Assembly: GCF_032854445.1 (NCBI RefSeq) | Contig: NC_088300.1 | Coordinates: 30,053,608-30,117,607 of the forward strand | Length of the DNA: 64,000 nucleotides | Direction: 5' to 3' | DNA from: Liolophura sinensis | Lineage: Eukaryota > Mollusca > Polyplacophora > Chitonida > Chitonidae | Translations under genes and position numbers: made by a program | Part shown: in pieces, positions 10,395-23,629 of the stretch | Position numbering within the stretch: the first letter of the stretch is position 1 | How the letters are laid out: every line of letters starts with the position of its first letter | The notes under the pieces: model-generated | The model's input: only the letters and a program-made list of their open reading frames with translations | What the model was told of the DNA's origin: nothing | Databases searched by the model: none

Positions 10395-13300
10395 CTCTAT
10401 GAGCTACCCTCTCAGTGCAGAGCGCCACGTGTGGCCAACCCTGGTATGGTTCCAGCTCTACCACTACCATTTAATATCATAACAGCAAATGCAGTGAAAA
10501 CACACATTAAATTTCTTGGCTTATTTGGGCCTCCTTTCATGAGCGTGTTTTCAAACACTTCCTTTCTCCAGAGAAAATATAACAAAACATTGAGGCATAG
10601 CTTTTAGGCTGGATTACACAATGCAGTCTGGTTCTTCTGTGAAAAAGAAGACTTACGAGAGACCTATATACGCTGGCTGAATAAACTTAACTTCAGGGCT
10701 TTTTGGGTGAATAGAGAGTTATATATGCTTATGGCAAAGACAGTGCATAGCAAACAATGAAGGTACACCGTTTCTCCATGTGGCTTCAAATATTCAGTAC
10801 ATTAGCATTAAGTTACAGATCCTAACCAATTGGTAACTTTATATGACGGAAGCCAGGTGAACGCGTACACTGCTGTAAGCTGCCCATTGTTCCCGAATAA
10901 GCACTGTGAAAAGCACACACTGTTGGAAACGAGCTGTGCAAATCTAATCGACCATATAATTGGTGAAAGCCTTTTCGTCCAGAAGGTATCATACTATACC
11001 GTTCTTAAACTTCCTTCTTTACCCACTGCGCGGGGTTTCCTTGTTTCCTGAACTGGATTTCGACAACTACATAGGTAAACATTATAGGTAATAAAATGTA
11101 CCTAATAAATTTAACGACGATTAATTTGCAAAGGTCGATGTGGAGGAACAGTCTGATCGTATTTTAGCATATTGCGGCGAGAAAATATATTCTTAAGTGT
11201 GAATCTTTCGTTGGGCAGCATTTAACTTTAGAACGAGTCTTCATCATTACTGTTTAAAATACCAAGATTTCTCTTAAAAATAGAATTGTTATTTAAATTG
11301 TAGAAAAGTATGCTTATTATGAGCCACATGAATGAAAAATTGTTAAATACGACGTAAAATCCCAAGCGTACATATATGCATACATATGTAAAATTAACCA
11401 TAACCGTCTGTGCTTCGCCCTCGCATAAACATGAGAATGCCATAAAAAACCAATCCGTTTCCCATAAATAATAATAATAATAATAAAACAATACGAAAGC
11501 AAAATATTATATATTTATTGATTAATTTATTTATTCATTGCATTAGAGCATAATTCTGGACTTCAGTTGATCGCGGCATATATAAGTGGTAAGTGATAAA
11601 TCGCAACAGAGCGCCGTGGAGCTCTTGTTGCCAGTAAAGCCCCCAGAACAATGGGAGCAGGGGGATAAGAAACTTTAGCGTCCGAGAATGGGACTGAACC
11701 GACGTCTGAAGTGACAAAGCGACTGTGTCTTTTTATTGATGATTTCTTTTGAATACACTGTGAATGACCAATTGGAAGCTTACTACATTTACAAAAGTAA
11801 CATCACTGCCGGAGCAGTTCCAGCAGCAGACAGGTGTGATGCGTCATTTGCTTCGCCCAGCTGCTCGAATCTTCCAAGTTTGCTCTTGGAAAGTGTTTTA
11901 ACAGTTTGCTATGTTTTTTACAAGGGTATCTGGGAAATATAGTGATCCTCTGATCTATATAATCTGTTGTGTGTCCTGTTTTGGCGAAGCCAAAATCGAC
12001 AAGAGGGGCCACTTTGTTTTTCCCTCAAGACTTTAAATTAGCTTGGATTAGTCAGACCTAGAAGGACTACACTATTTGATCACAATTCAGAGAAGATTTT
12101 TTGGAGAACAGGCGAAGAATAAGGCCTCGTGTGTTGCATATTTTTTGTGTGTGTCTAGAGAGTCACTGAGGCACACACTAACCCATAACAACGCTCTTCG
12201 ACAATGTACAGGACAAAAACTTTCTTGCCTTCATTTCTTGAGCTTTAATGGTTCAGCAGCAGATAACATCTTTTCGAGACAATTAAGTTGCACATCCTTG
12301 CAAGTCGAGCCGAAAATGGCAAACTGGCATTCACAAAGGGCAAGTATTTTCTCTCAGCTGAACCAAGGGCCCTGTGCTATTCTTCTCATCCCCACGATAA
12401 ATACATGTATTTCCACCCACAGTTCGCGATAGAAAAAAAATCTTGATTCTTCGATACCAATGGAAGTTTCGAAATGAAATACAGATTTGAGCCCCATGTG
12501 AATTGCTGCATTTTGCTGGTTGCATATTTGTCTTACATGTGTACCAACTACCATCACCACAGCAATGCAGAGGTGTACTGTGACACTTGTGCCTCAGGGA
12601 ACATCATTGCTTGATGTTTTAACTCAGACCTCATTAGCCACTGCATGACTGTACTCTTTCACCTGGGCACGTGAACGTAGCGAAAATTGTCTGAGCGTTG
12701 AACCCCGGATGAAACATGCCAATTATCTGTGGAAACAAGACGGAAAATGGAAGCCCTGCGAAGCATTTCTGAAGTCAACAATTCAGAGATCGGTCATATA
12801 TCAATTAACTTGTAATTGTCAATCACTTAAGCCAGCTGGACATGTTGATTTGATCACATCAAAGCTGTTTCCGCTGACTGAGGACAGGCAATGGACACTC
12901 CCGGTACCATAAATCAAGCCATACACAGTCGTCACAGGGACCTCGGTCGCTTCAGATATCAAAGAAAAATACCAACAATACAACAATTAAGGACGGGAAT
13001 ACCTAAAGCCCATTTCCTTCTAACTCAGAGCGTATAAAATAACAGACGTCCGTGAAATCTTTGGGGACAGTCGATAGTATAAATTACTGTTTTTCTTTCG
13101 GTGTATCTTTCAGTGTATTCAGCTTTGAGAGTGATCCCCATCACTCTTCATTAGGTGTAATGTCATTTGTTTCATACCACACAGTCTTGCTCCTGATGAC
13201 TTGGGCAAATAGCTCTTGTAACGGTTTGACCACGCAATAAATAACCAGATGATTTGATGAATAGAGAATAGGGCACAGGCCAATAGAGAAAACTTGCACT

Positions 13301-16300
13301 AAAAAGGCGACTAACATAGGGCTCTGTCCAGTGCTCACCTACTTTGAAATGGCTGGCAGAAATGGCCAATTGCAATTTCCAGCCGGTCACTTCCGCCGCA
13401 AAGTGGCCTCGGATTTGAACTGAATGGGTCACTGAATGGAACGATGGATTGTTTTCAGTGCATCAGTTGCAACGAAGCTCACATTAGCTCATTTGATATC
13501 GGTTATTCTTTGCCCAAAGAGAAACTAACTATTGGTTTAAAGGTGAAACATAACGTATTAGATTAGGAACGATTCATAATCTCCATGATGCTTTTATTAT
13601 AAAGGAGAAGAAAACCTAAAAACATGACACTATAGGCTGAAAAGAGCACATTTTTTTCTATCTGATGGTGCCTGCGGCCTAATTTTGCCATTTTTCCTAG
13701 CCATACACGTAAAGTCTGAAAACGGCAAATCTGGCATAAATCGCCGAGTTCATCGCGTCCTCCATCTTTAACACCCTGTAATTTATGCTGGGGTGTGTTG
13801 CCTCTCAGCCAATGAGAGTCGTTAAAACTGCAAAAAAATTAAATAACATGTTAAAACATATTAGAATTTTTTATGGTATGCACCTGCGAGGAAAAGCATA
13901 CTCTTTTCAATTGTATTTCATTGATATTTAAATTTTATTCTCCTTTAACAGATTGACCTTCCATGTAAATCCAACTGTTCTGGTGATATCCTGAAAGTGA
14001 ATTTAATTCGCCTTGAATATTGTAATCAAGGTATTTTCTCGGTGAAGACAAATGGCAAGTTGAGGAGTAAAAAAGAGATGTGAGCCTTGACCTTTCGTGA
14101 CACCAAAAAATATGATTCATTGCCATTTTACTCTAAACTCAGGATGTAACTGGTAGTCATTTTTTTTTCTGATTTACATTTTTACAGCTTTAATTACTGT
14201 TTAAACATTCAACGCCATTTAACCGATAGTTCTCATCACGATTATTTCTCTAATTGTCTAATTATGACATGAGCACAATTTAACTGATAGGACTAAAGTA
14301 GTAGAGGCTTATTTTGCCCAAAAAACCAGCCTGTTTTAAGATAATGAGACCTATTTTTTCATCACGTCAGGGATCTTATTCTATCATCGATCTTTCCCAC
14401 ATCATTTTTTCTTCCATCATATGTGTAGTCATTATTCTCGTGCATCTCTCTTCCAAACACTGGCAATGCAGCTGACAACCTTATTTTATAAACGACGTAA
14501 AAATCACACAGATATTAATTTTCAGTGTGGGACATAAGCGCAGACGTCGTCAAATATATCAAAGTGCAACTAAGATATATATTTTGATTATGGACAACTA
14601 GCATAGTACATGTACACCATTTGGATACTGATTTAATTCATTCCTCATTTAGGTCATTCCTTGTGTCTGTCCATCATCATTAAAAACTGCGAACCTGCAT
14701 GAATCTGTCCTAGTTTTGTACTTCACTTAATTTCCTTGGTGGTCTGTGTTGAGCGTTATTTGGTGTCTCGGTGACGTCTGGTGTGGCTGTTTTGAAGCTT
14801 GGATCGAAAAAGACATGTATTTCAACAGCGAAAAAAGGTTTCACGATGCTTCAGTATAAGTTTGTCTTTGAGATAATTAGAACATTATACATTCTGGTAC
14901 CGTAGAATAAATCATATAAACATGTAATAATTAGTGGTATGTGCATATTTATCATTGTGCTAAGAGTCGTCTTGTATATAAGATAACATTTGCCTGAGGG
15001 ATTACAGAAGAAAGAACAAGTGACACATTGGCGCAATAGAATTCTGAAATTGAAATGCAAACAAAAAAAAAACAACAGATCCAACAATCTAGCTACTACA
15101 TGCAATTTCTTCATAAAGAAATTGAAATATGTATATAGATAAATATACACATATCACTAAGTTATTACATGTTTATATGATTTATTCTGCATTGTAAGAA
15201 TGACATATGGTGGTTGGGAAACTGGATTTAGGTAGTTGGATTTTTACAAAATCTGAGAGGAATACAATGTGAAGCCCTCAGTGACGTTTCAGTATTGTCG
15301 CCCGTATGTCAGACCGCAAATGATGTGATGCTATGTAAATTGCTTTACGGCCGCCCAAATTCTGATAACCATTGGTTTTGTGTTAATGGAGTAGTTAGCT
15401 GAAGGACAGTAAACTACTCAGTTATTGTACGTAGGAGGTGAACTGGTTAAGGCGCTTGTCTTTCAGTTGCTAGGAGGCACGATGTACTTGTTATTTCTTA
15501 GCTTTGGTTATGGAATAAATGCAACTTCAGCGGCCGTCCACTGCCACTGTGGCCATGGTGGCAAAAAAAAAAAACAAACTACAGCGTGGGTATGGTTTTG
15601 CACGTCGTTATACACGTTAAATACCATCAGCTTTCTATCAACATGTCAAAGAACAAGTTCGTCACGTGAGGATATGTTTGTGAATTACAAAACAATCCGC
15701 AGATCTGTGATCCTTTGCCGAATAAAACATTAACATCAGAATCAGCAATGCAGCTGAACTCCCAAGAAAAGGTTAGTAGACACATATCCTGGATAAAAAT
15801 CAAACATAATGTAAACTAATCTGAAGCAAGACATGGGAAACCCTGATGAGGAAATGATCATCAAATCATTTTGTCATTGTTTGCATTCACACTAATAACG
15901 GATATAGCTAGTGAAAAATCTCTCACCAAAGTGCCACAATATCTCGACATTTCGATCTGTGTGGTAGCATAAGCTTAAGCATTGCACTCTTTATAACGCA
16001 TCAAATGTTAGCAGTCACAGTATCTATCATCTGAAATTGGTGCTGTTCTTACGGGGCTTCGTAAAATTTGTTTCGTCAGTCATTCATAAATAAGAATTTG
16101 TTTTCAGCACGGATTTTCTTTTGTAAAAGTTATTTAAAGACTTTTTACCTGTTTTTCCTGATACAGCCCAAAACATGTAAGTAATGCATCTTACACGAGT
16201 CTGAATTTTCCTGGCGAAGGTGACCTTTCCCTTGATATGAATGTGCCTCATATTCCCCTTTAAGAAGCTTAACCCGGGGTTTTTATTAGTAGACGTACGC

Positions 16301-17332
16301 ACGCAAGGGTGTGTGTTATAATAATGTTCTTATCCCGCACAGCTGTCATACCAGTTTTTATCTCTAGCCTTGTAGCTTGGTTTATATCACGCCAGAGGGA
16401 CCTATTGTAGTTATCTCGAAATCTATATCACCGAGTCCTTCAATATATGATTAAATAAATGCCTCTTCCCATACCATTACGTTGGAAATCGATGACTCAT
16501 TCCCTGGCTACCGTATCAGTAAGCATGGACATTCAGTCGTATCACCAGCTGGCTTCCGCCAGGACAGGACGCAAAACACAAGGAACTGTCAAAGGCCTTA
16601 TTGTAAATGAAGAACTCTTCCGTTGTCTTGTTCCGCATCGCCAAGAACTTTCCTGTCAGCTTACTGAGGTAGTGGAGCGTGAATCAGGTTGTTTTGCAAA
16701 ATGCTTTACTGGCCATCTAGGCAATCATAAATACACCACATTGTGTTTTTAACCGGTTCAAGTCGCACATTGGAGAGTAGTGCTTGACAATCGAGATCAA
16801 TATAAACAGAGAAAAAGATTTTGACCTTTCATACTCTGTCTATTGCACAGTGTAAATGCAGTCACTTAGTACCGCTGAAGTACAATGTTGCCAAAACTGT
16901 ACGAAGAGTACATATTGAATAATGGAGTAATTAATAATTTAATTAGCACTTAATACCACTGACAGGTAATGGCAAGTCGGGAACAACATAAAGGTAAAAC
17001 ACAGTAATTCCCGTGCCGAGTAAAGCGACTTACATCGATTCTTTGAGGTCTATTCACATGATACATGTACATGTGAGAAAGGCTTATCAGCTTGTCTAGT
17101 TGTAAGTTCTTAAACCTTCAAGGTGTCTTTTACAGCTAAAATTGGGTGACCTATAAATTTGATTAACAATTATGATTACAACGATTAGTGGGGATACAGA
17201 TACTTATCAATATCGATAATTTTAATATAGATACTTCACTTGCATGAATATCTTGACACATTTTACTTGATTGTTGAACAAAATTTACTGAAAACAACCG
17301 TTGAAATAACTGTAAAAGCATGGAATACTTAC
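10395..17332. other. Unassigned DNA downstream of the receptor exon
   Basis: This is the direction in which the remaining exons of the minus-strand receptor gene must lie, so part of it should be intron. I looked for TM4-TM7 coding segments on the minus strand and found none I can support. Open frames of 60-118 codons occur (for example 12076-12432 plus and 13172-13432 minus) without motifs. A short perfect hairpin, TTTTGGC-gaa-GCCAAAA, lies at 11979-11995. Confidence 0.4.
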
Positions 17333-17799
17333 CTTTCTATCGATATGGCAACCAACGTTAGAACACTGGCGAATACAAATATTGGTAACAGATAATATTG
17401 GAATGAGCAAAGAATATCACTGTGAAAAATATCCCATTCGCATGGTCCTGCGTACTCCAAAAGCTTGAGCGGCATGACTAAAGATGAAACGAGAAAGTCA
17501 CACACAGCTAGATTGACAATGTAATAGTTCGTCACTGTGTGCATGTGTTTGTTGCGCCAAACCGTCCAGATGACAAGAGCGTTGCCACAGATTGCCAGTA
17601 AAATGACCAAAGTGTACGCAACAACAAACGTTAGGGCAACCGCTTGGATTTGGGTGAAGTCCCGATGGTAAGATCCCACACCATAGCACGACGGCTCAAC
17701 GCTTACGTTGAAAAGCAAGGTTAGGTTACCATAACGCGATTCTTCGTCGTGCAACGTGTCCGGAGATGCGTATTTAGCAAGAGACTCCTCTTTCGACAT
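17333..17799 (-). CDS. First coding exon of a class A peptide-type GPCR
   Basis: Seven-transmembrane receptor, N-terminal half only (155 codons plus two bases). It would sit in the plasma membrane and signal through G proteins. The start is ATG at 17799-17797, with an in-frame TGA three codons upstream, so it is the first Met of this exon. The N-terminus (residues 1-49) has two glycosylation sequons, N25-L-T and N31-V-S. TM1 is about 50-79 with GN73, TM2 about 89-111 with LAVCD101, extracellular loop 1 has C120 and W122, and TM3 about 127-150 has C131, the usual disulfide cysteine. The exon ends in E155 and the first two bases of the R156 codon, followed by GTAAGT. That is a phase-2 intron inside the E/DRY arginine, a known class A intron site. 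TNYYIVNLAVCDFLV points to neuropeptide-type receptors (orexin, allatotropin, galanin, trissin or QRFP-like), but the ligand cannot be assigned. Exons for TM4-TM7 were not found, so intactness is unknown. Confidence 0.93.
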
Positions 17800-17810
17800 A
17801 CCGTATCAGT

Positions 17811-18047
17811 TGTTGTCCGTTCACTAGAGTAACATCCCAGGGAAAGATCGCCTGCTAGCTTGAGTTTCTACAAGTAGGACAGATCTGGTGCTCTTGTAAC
17901 ACTGTTATCCTAGCGTGCCGAACTGTTTGTTGTCCGTTCTCGAAAGTAACTTCAAGGAGATAAGAACACCTGCTAGCACTGGTAACAAGTATGGCTCTCT
18001 ACAAGTAGTACGCATCTGATGTTCTGGTAACACTTTCATCTCAACAT
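17811..18047. repeat. 117-bp tandem duplication in the receptor leader
   Basis: TGTTGTCCGTTC begins at 17811 and again at 17928. Both units continue with AGTAAC, GAT or GAT-like, CACCTGCTAGC (CGCCTGCTAGC in unit 1), TCTACAAGTAG, ATCTG, TGTTCT or TGCTCT, and GTAACACT. Identity is imperfect. A third, shorter echo (AACACTTTTATC, CGACACTCTCATC) follows to about 18090. On the minus strand this lies just upstream of the receptor ATG, so it is probably 5' UTR, promoter or an upstream intron. Confidence 0.8.
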
Positions 18048-18090
18048 GCAACACTTTTATCACTGCCAGCCTGCGACACTCTCATCTAGG

Positions 18091-20308
18091 CTTGCGATCC
18101 AGTGAGACGGTAGTCAAAGTTGTCCACAGGTAAACGCACAGTTGGTCAAGTGTTGATGGTCAAGTGACATGGCTCATACAATTCTCCGACACGCCTATTC
18201 AGCTTTGTAAGACAGCGAATGGTTTGTTCTTAATGCAATCACTCCACCCTGCATCACCACACAAACCGTGACGTCGTATTCTGATCACCAATCGATCATT
18301 TTCTACCTGCGGAAAAAAGTTAAGTCGTCGTCAGTTTTTCTGGTCGTAAACCAAGGCATGTTTCACAGTTTACGCTCGATCCCTTGTGATGCGGTATGAT
18401 GGTGAAGGAATCAAGGCGCTCGCTTCACCAATCACTGTGTAATACCGATCAAGGCGCTGAAGTGCCTCTCGTACGGGTACACAGTTATTGACACATTTAC
18501 TACTTCCGAGTCTGGTACGTTCACTGTTCTGTTTGAACCCCCTGAACGCAAAATAACCAGGATCTTCGATCACCTACACACTTGTCACTCTGAATTTCCG
18601 GAAGTGTGTTCGGATTCTTATTTGAAAATATCTAGGAAACTCATTCGTGATTTGCAGATAAAAAGCTCTTACCCAGACAAACGTCAGTTTATGTTTTGGA
18701 AGAATGTTGACCTAAAGCACCAATAAACGAACGTTACGTCAATCAATTGTCATTTAGTACTCTCCAAAGATGGTGCTACTTACTAAATTTTCTTGGATCA
18801 TTGAGGTTTTGTGAAATCTTCCAATAAAATACTTTAGAGGGACGTGACTTGGTCATGTCAGTGTTAGGGTGCGCGACACACAATGGCAGACTCACGAAGC
18901 GCGGTTCCAATCTCGACAATTGCCTTCTAATTTTTTACGTTCCCCTGTTGTCAATGATAAAAATGCCTCAGCATATGTACTTTCGTGGTACCAGTTATGC
19001 AGGTTGTTCGTTGAAGATAGACATCCACCAATGTCACTTGCAAGCCTATGCATTATAAGCATGCAGGGAAGTTCTTAAGGTATTTGCCAGAAGCGGGTGA
19101 ATTACGCCTGTCATGGTTTCATCCACCTGTAAGCCTGTACGCCATCATAAAGGGGAAATTACTTTTGAATATCACGAATAAGAATGAGATAGATTACGCT
19201 TTCTAGTTCTTTTTTAAAACCTGGAATAGGTGTACTAGGTGACCCAAGACTATCATTAGGTCCTGTTTGCAAGGCTATCTCGTCATCCCAGTTAATAAAC
19301 TATAATTAAATAAATTTAAAGCCACAGAAACATTACAATCATTATAGCTAAAATTTAGGAAGACGTTTCTTGCTTCACATAAGCTTAGTTTAGAAAAAAC
19401 TCATCTTTTTCGGGAAAAAAAATATGTGTTTCGCTCGAGGCATTATGTCGACGTAAGACCCACTTATTTGGTGACAATTCGAGTGAAAAAAACTAATTTC
19501 CATTTTTTTATTGGGGAGATAGAAGGTATTTACCCGGCAGGTTTCTAACGATGAGAAAGTCTGGTGAACCATCGTTCTGAGTAGCGACATCTCAAGGAGA
19601 CACAGATGCCCCTGACAGCAAGCTTAATCTCAATCACAATCAATGTCGCTTAAACATTTTATAATTGGATATAATTTTCTGTCTCTTGCCAAATATGACC
19701 ATCGTCCATCATTTTCTCACCTCACAGGAGATCCAAGTTAGGTCGCCACGCCAGTTTAATTGTCATTTCAATATTGAGCTGTTTTTCTTTACCTACTACA
19801 TGTGGTAGTGGTAGTAAAAACACAACTATAAAAAAGGGGTGTCCATTCCTGAATGTCTCTGCCTGGAGGCAAGGCTCTCTAATATATATATATATATATA
19901 TGGTGCGTTATTACAGGTTGCTCAAATGCAATTATAAACATCTCGTCCACGATGATTTTCTTTCTACAACTCATGTTTTTTAAGGTTTAACGTCGCTGTC
20001 AGCATCATGACAAAACGCCATGCTGCCATATCAAGTGTTCATTTTGTTACAAGAAATATCGAGATGGTTTGAATAGTTTGGCGCCGTGTGTTGTGTGATG
20101 ATTTCAAACACCTTTACCAGATATTACTGCAAATAGTGCTACATCAGAAGTATCAAATGTCTTCGCTCTAGCATTTTCAAATTTTACCTGGAGTGTTATA
20201 TTCTCTTGTGAGTACTTATGACTTTATATACTACTTTTTGGTGGTTTGTGATTAGCGTTATGTTTGAAATTGAGCTGATCATTATTTTCCTGGAACACTC
20301 ATTATGGT
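18091..20308. other. Unassigned DNA upstream of the receptor exon
   Basis: Expected to contain promoter or 5' UTR of the minus-strand receptor gene, but no TATA box, initiator or upstream exon can be placed with confidence. An (AT)n microsatellite of about 21 bp lies at 19881-19901. No other repeats were recognised. Confidence 0.4.
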
Positions 20309-20568
20309 AACCACTTCGGTGGCCTAATGGCGACCGCCTCGATGTCAAAAGGCCCGGCATCCATCAGGGTAGGGTCATACCAAAGACTTTGAAAATGGTA
20401 CTCGCTGGCCTCAGCACTCAGAGGTTAGAGCAAGGAAACAGGACAGGTTGTCCAGGTATCAGTATAATGTGACTGGGTGGGGTGTCATGTCTGGTGTTTT
20501 CGGCATAATACTTCAGTGGCGGGAGCAAGAAAAAATGCAGAGTGCGACGTTAAACCCCAAGCATACAT
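20309..20568 (+). mobile_element. tRNA-derived SINE, family B subtype with CATA tail
   Basis: The head GGTGGCCTAATGG resembles a tRNA A-box region. A central block GTATCAGTATAATGTGACTG is followed by GGGTGGGGTGTCATG and CGGCATAATACTTCAGTGGC, then the 3' end GTGCGACGTTAAACCCCAAG and a CATA microsatellite. The same subtype lies in antisense at 62326-62640. The central block is shared with the family B copies at 32477 and 52468, whose heads differ. Confidence 0.85.
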
Positions 20569-20650
20569 ACATACATACATACATACATACATACATACAT
20601 ACATACATACATACATACATACATACATCCATTCATCCATCCATCCATTA
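20564..20650. repeat. (CATA)n microsatellite grading into (CATC)n
   Basis: About 16 perfect CATA units followed by CATC/CATT variants. It forms the 3' tail of the preceding SINE. The encoded Tyr-Ile-His-Thr run in one frame is a by-product. Confidence 0.95.
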
Positions 20651-20660
20651 TAGTTGAGGG

Positions 20661-20869
20661 GGCTTCTCTGGCTCAGTTGGTTAGCGCCCTAGTGCAGCGT
20701 AAGACCCAGGAGCATCTCAACAATGCGGTCGCTGTGAGTTCAAGTCCAGCTCATGCTGGCTTCCTCTCCGGCCGTATGTGGGAAGGTCTACCAGCAACCT
20801 GCGGTTTTCCCTGGGCTCTGCCCGATTTCCTCCCACCATAATGCTGGACGCCGTCGTAAAAGTGAAATC
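20661..20869 (+). mobile_element. SINE family A, 3' truncated
   Basis: A box TGGCTCAGTTGGTTAGCGCC, B-box region GTGAGTTCAAGTCCAGCTC, body and CTGGACGCCGTCGTAAAAGT are present. It stops at GTGAAATCA, before the TACGGCGTAA motif and tail. It starts directly after the preceding SINE tail. Confidence 0.9.
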
Positions 20870-20967
20870 ACTGGGGTTAAAACGAGGACAGAGAGTTCCC
20901 ACTGGCTTTCTGGTTTTCACAGATGCTTGTTTACAAAGTAAGGCAGAAAAATTCGGGAGAATAAATT

Positions 20968-21066
20968 GATTTATTTGTTTATTTATTTGATTGGTGTTTT
21001 GCGCCGTACTTAAGAATATTTCACTTATACGGTTGACGCCAGTATTATGGTGGGGGGGGGGGAACC
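20968..21066 (-). mobile_element. SINE family A 3' fragment, opposite strand
   Basis: Reverse complement gives ACGCCG-type stem, ATAAGTGAAATATTCTTAAG, TACGGCGCAAAACACCAATC and an AAATAAAC-rich tail. The copy ends at a run of 12 G at the position of the CCCACC motif of the family. With the copy at 20661-20869 it forms a small inverted pair. Confidence 0.85.
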
Positions 21067-22289
21067 CCCTGAATATAGAGAAACCAGCTTCAAGCCATTC
21101 AGACTCCACTTACGATACAGTCTCAAAACTCATTTGTTGTCGTTGTCTTTTAACGTTTTCAACAGTTATGTTACTTGAGTGCACGATGGTTACCAATTAA
21201 CGCGAGATGTGCGATGTTTTGTGAGATGACCAAATGAATGTGGATGAAGACAGTCGGCTGTTCCTGCATAAATGAATTCAGCTAACGTTGATACCTGATA
21301 TCAAGTAACAGCGCTCTATTACATGAAAATGAACAGTCTCCACTATCCATAAAGCTATAAAATGGTTATTATCTCTTATGAACTGTACTGTCACAAAGTA
21401 TGTAACGATTAGTATAGCCTTGAATAACGTGAATATTGAATTAAAGCAATGGTGTTGAATCTGTCAGCCCCATGGTGTTATCAAAGAAGACAACTTCTAA
21501 CATAAAACAGCCGTTTCAGCCTGGATAGCCTGGTGTTTTTGTCTTTCAGCTTTCCTTGGGGTAGGCATCCATATCAAGGAAAACCTAGGTATGGCAGAGC
21601 TCTCGTTTTTCGTTACGTGGGAGGGAATCAATAATCAAAGGCGGTCTATTCCTCAGTGCAGTAACAATACTATTACAGTTAAGGCATTGATGTATACTTT
21701 TATTACGCCAGCTTCCGTGCAGTTGTTGGAAGGAGAACGTATTCTTGTTAAAATCCCATGTCCTGAAGGATACTTTGTATGCATTTTTGCAAAATGACAG
21801 TAATTTGCATGAAATATTTGCATAAGGGCCATCTCATTTATTCAGATATAATGTCCTTCATCCCCGTGAGAAGGACATTCTTGTAAGTTATAATTAGAAT
21901 AGTTATCAAATAGTCAATCAAACTAAAAATAATTGGGAAGTGCTTTAAGTATGAATCAGTTTGCTACATGTAATGTTGGTGTTAACTGTGCATCATACCT
22001 TCACATTTTGCACTGTTCAATGGTTATGATACAATATGGAGGGGTTTGGCCTTGGAGTGGGAATTTGCCGACGCCGGGGCTTCCACTGCTTGTTGGACGT
22101 TATGGTACGACAAAAGGCGGACTACACCGCTTGTTTGTTCTTCTGAACCGTCTTTCGTTTGTTTCTGACCACTTGTCTTCCACGTCACCTATATTGTATA
22201 CATATCCGTACATCACATGTGGGAAAGATCGTCAGTAACTTACCAAAGGTTGGTATTTTACTCTGGGCAATACGGTGTCCCCCATACAA
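21067..22289. other. Unassigned DNA
   Basis: No gene, RNA or repeat is recognised. Open frames of 68-101 codons (21591-21797, 21933-22238) have no motifs. Confidence 0.45.
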
Positions 22290-22364
22290 AATACTAACCA
22301 CTATCGCAGACGTAAAATATTCTTGCGTATGGCGTTAGACAACAGTAAAATAAATAAATACACA
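22290..22364 (+). mobile_element. SINE family A 3' tail, decayed
   Basis: GACGTAAAATATTCTTGCG, TATGGCGTTAGACAACAGT and an AAATAAATA tail match the family A 3' end with several changes. Confidence 0.65.
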
Positions 22365-23629
22365 TATTGCTGAAAAACATTGACATTGTACGTTACGTGA
22401 TATTTAAGGATAATCCTCTCATATTTTCCCTCGAGCAGTGTTACATTATTATGCGTAGAAAATCATTCTATCCAGGAGAAGGAGATTGTGTAAGCAGGTG
22501 TTCCGAAGCTACGAAATGATAGGCATGTCAACATAGACTTGAGCATGCACCAAGTGCTTAGAAATAGGAAACACGACGTTATCAGTGTTTAATTCGTTTC
22601 TTTCTTCCTATACGATGTATGAACAGTCTTTCGAAATCAGACTCTGGCTATTTGGTGACCTTGGCCATAGTTTGCAAAGCCCCCCTCCCCTTTCCTCCAC
22701 ACCACCACTATCCAAAATTGGAGATTTGATTTATCCCTGTTAATAGTCAGGGTGTTGTATCTAGAATGACGAAGGACATCCTTCAATTGACCGATCGACA
22801 GCAGGCAACTAACCATGCAGGGAGAGCAGTTAACATGTTCCACAATATAAATTCAGTCATTCTTTTCACAGGGCTAAGACCGTTCAGTCAAAAAATGAGT
22901 AAAATTGACAGCAATTGACTATCATAAGTTTAGTTCCATAGCGAAATCTACGAAAGAATTATATTATACAGGGGCCCATTTTTGTACAAACAAACCGATG
23001 TTTATTATCCACTCCTCCATGATGTTGCTGTGGTATTTACTCTGAAAAGCTTAGTCTGGGAGTGTTTTACAGTGCACTCGATCCTCCGTGTTGAGCACCA
23101 AGGCTATGCTGCCCTGCTTCCTGACAGGCTAAAGGTCATTTGGAGGCGGTGTGGTCGGTTGGTCAATTACTACACGTTATAGCAGAAGTATGTGACATCA
23201 CGCAATCAGCTAGACAACTGCTACAATGCCTCATTACACAGCACATAGTTTTCTGATTGCCTTTAGAAGATCGATATCAGAATTCCAAAACGACAAATGT
23301 CTCTAACAGCTGGATAGGGTAGACAACTGCTTTTTTTATTCTTCTTCTGCCTTTCTCTCAGTCATTATAAAACTTAATTGAAGCGGAAAAAACAAAATGA
23401 ACCTGATTTCGTTATTGGGATATCTTAAGCGGCAACAGGCAATTTGTATGGCATCCGACATTTCTTTTGATGATAAAGGTTACAACTGTAGCCACGTGAG
23501 AATAATGCCGTCTAAAAGCCCATATATAATATCTGACTGCTGGCTAATAAAGCTACCTCACAAATCAAGTATGATATCAAAATGAAATAACAATATTAAC
23601 ACTAACAATATGTGTGGAGCAAGTAGTAA
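22365..23629. other. Unassigned DNA
   Basis: Nothing recognised. A pyrimidine-rich CCCCCCTCCCCTTTCCTCC stretch lies near 22680. Confidence 0.45.

Noticed and set aside
13172-13432. Hydrophobic minus-strand frames considered as downstream receptor exons
   Set aside because: Hydrophobic residues are present but no TM4-TM7 landmark (TM4 Trp, CWLP, NPxxY) is seen, and no acceptor is in a suitable phase.
20717-21109. 130-codon minus-strand frame
   Set aside because: It bridges two SINE A pieces in opposite orientation and reads their body and tail; it is not a gene.
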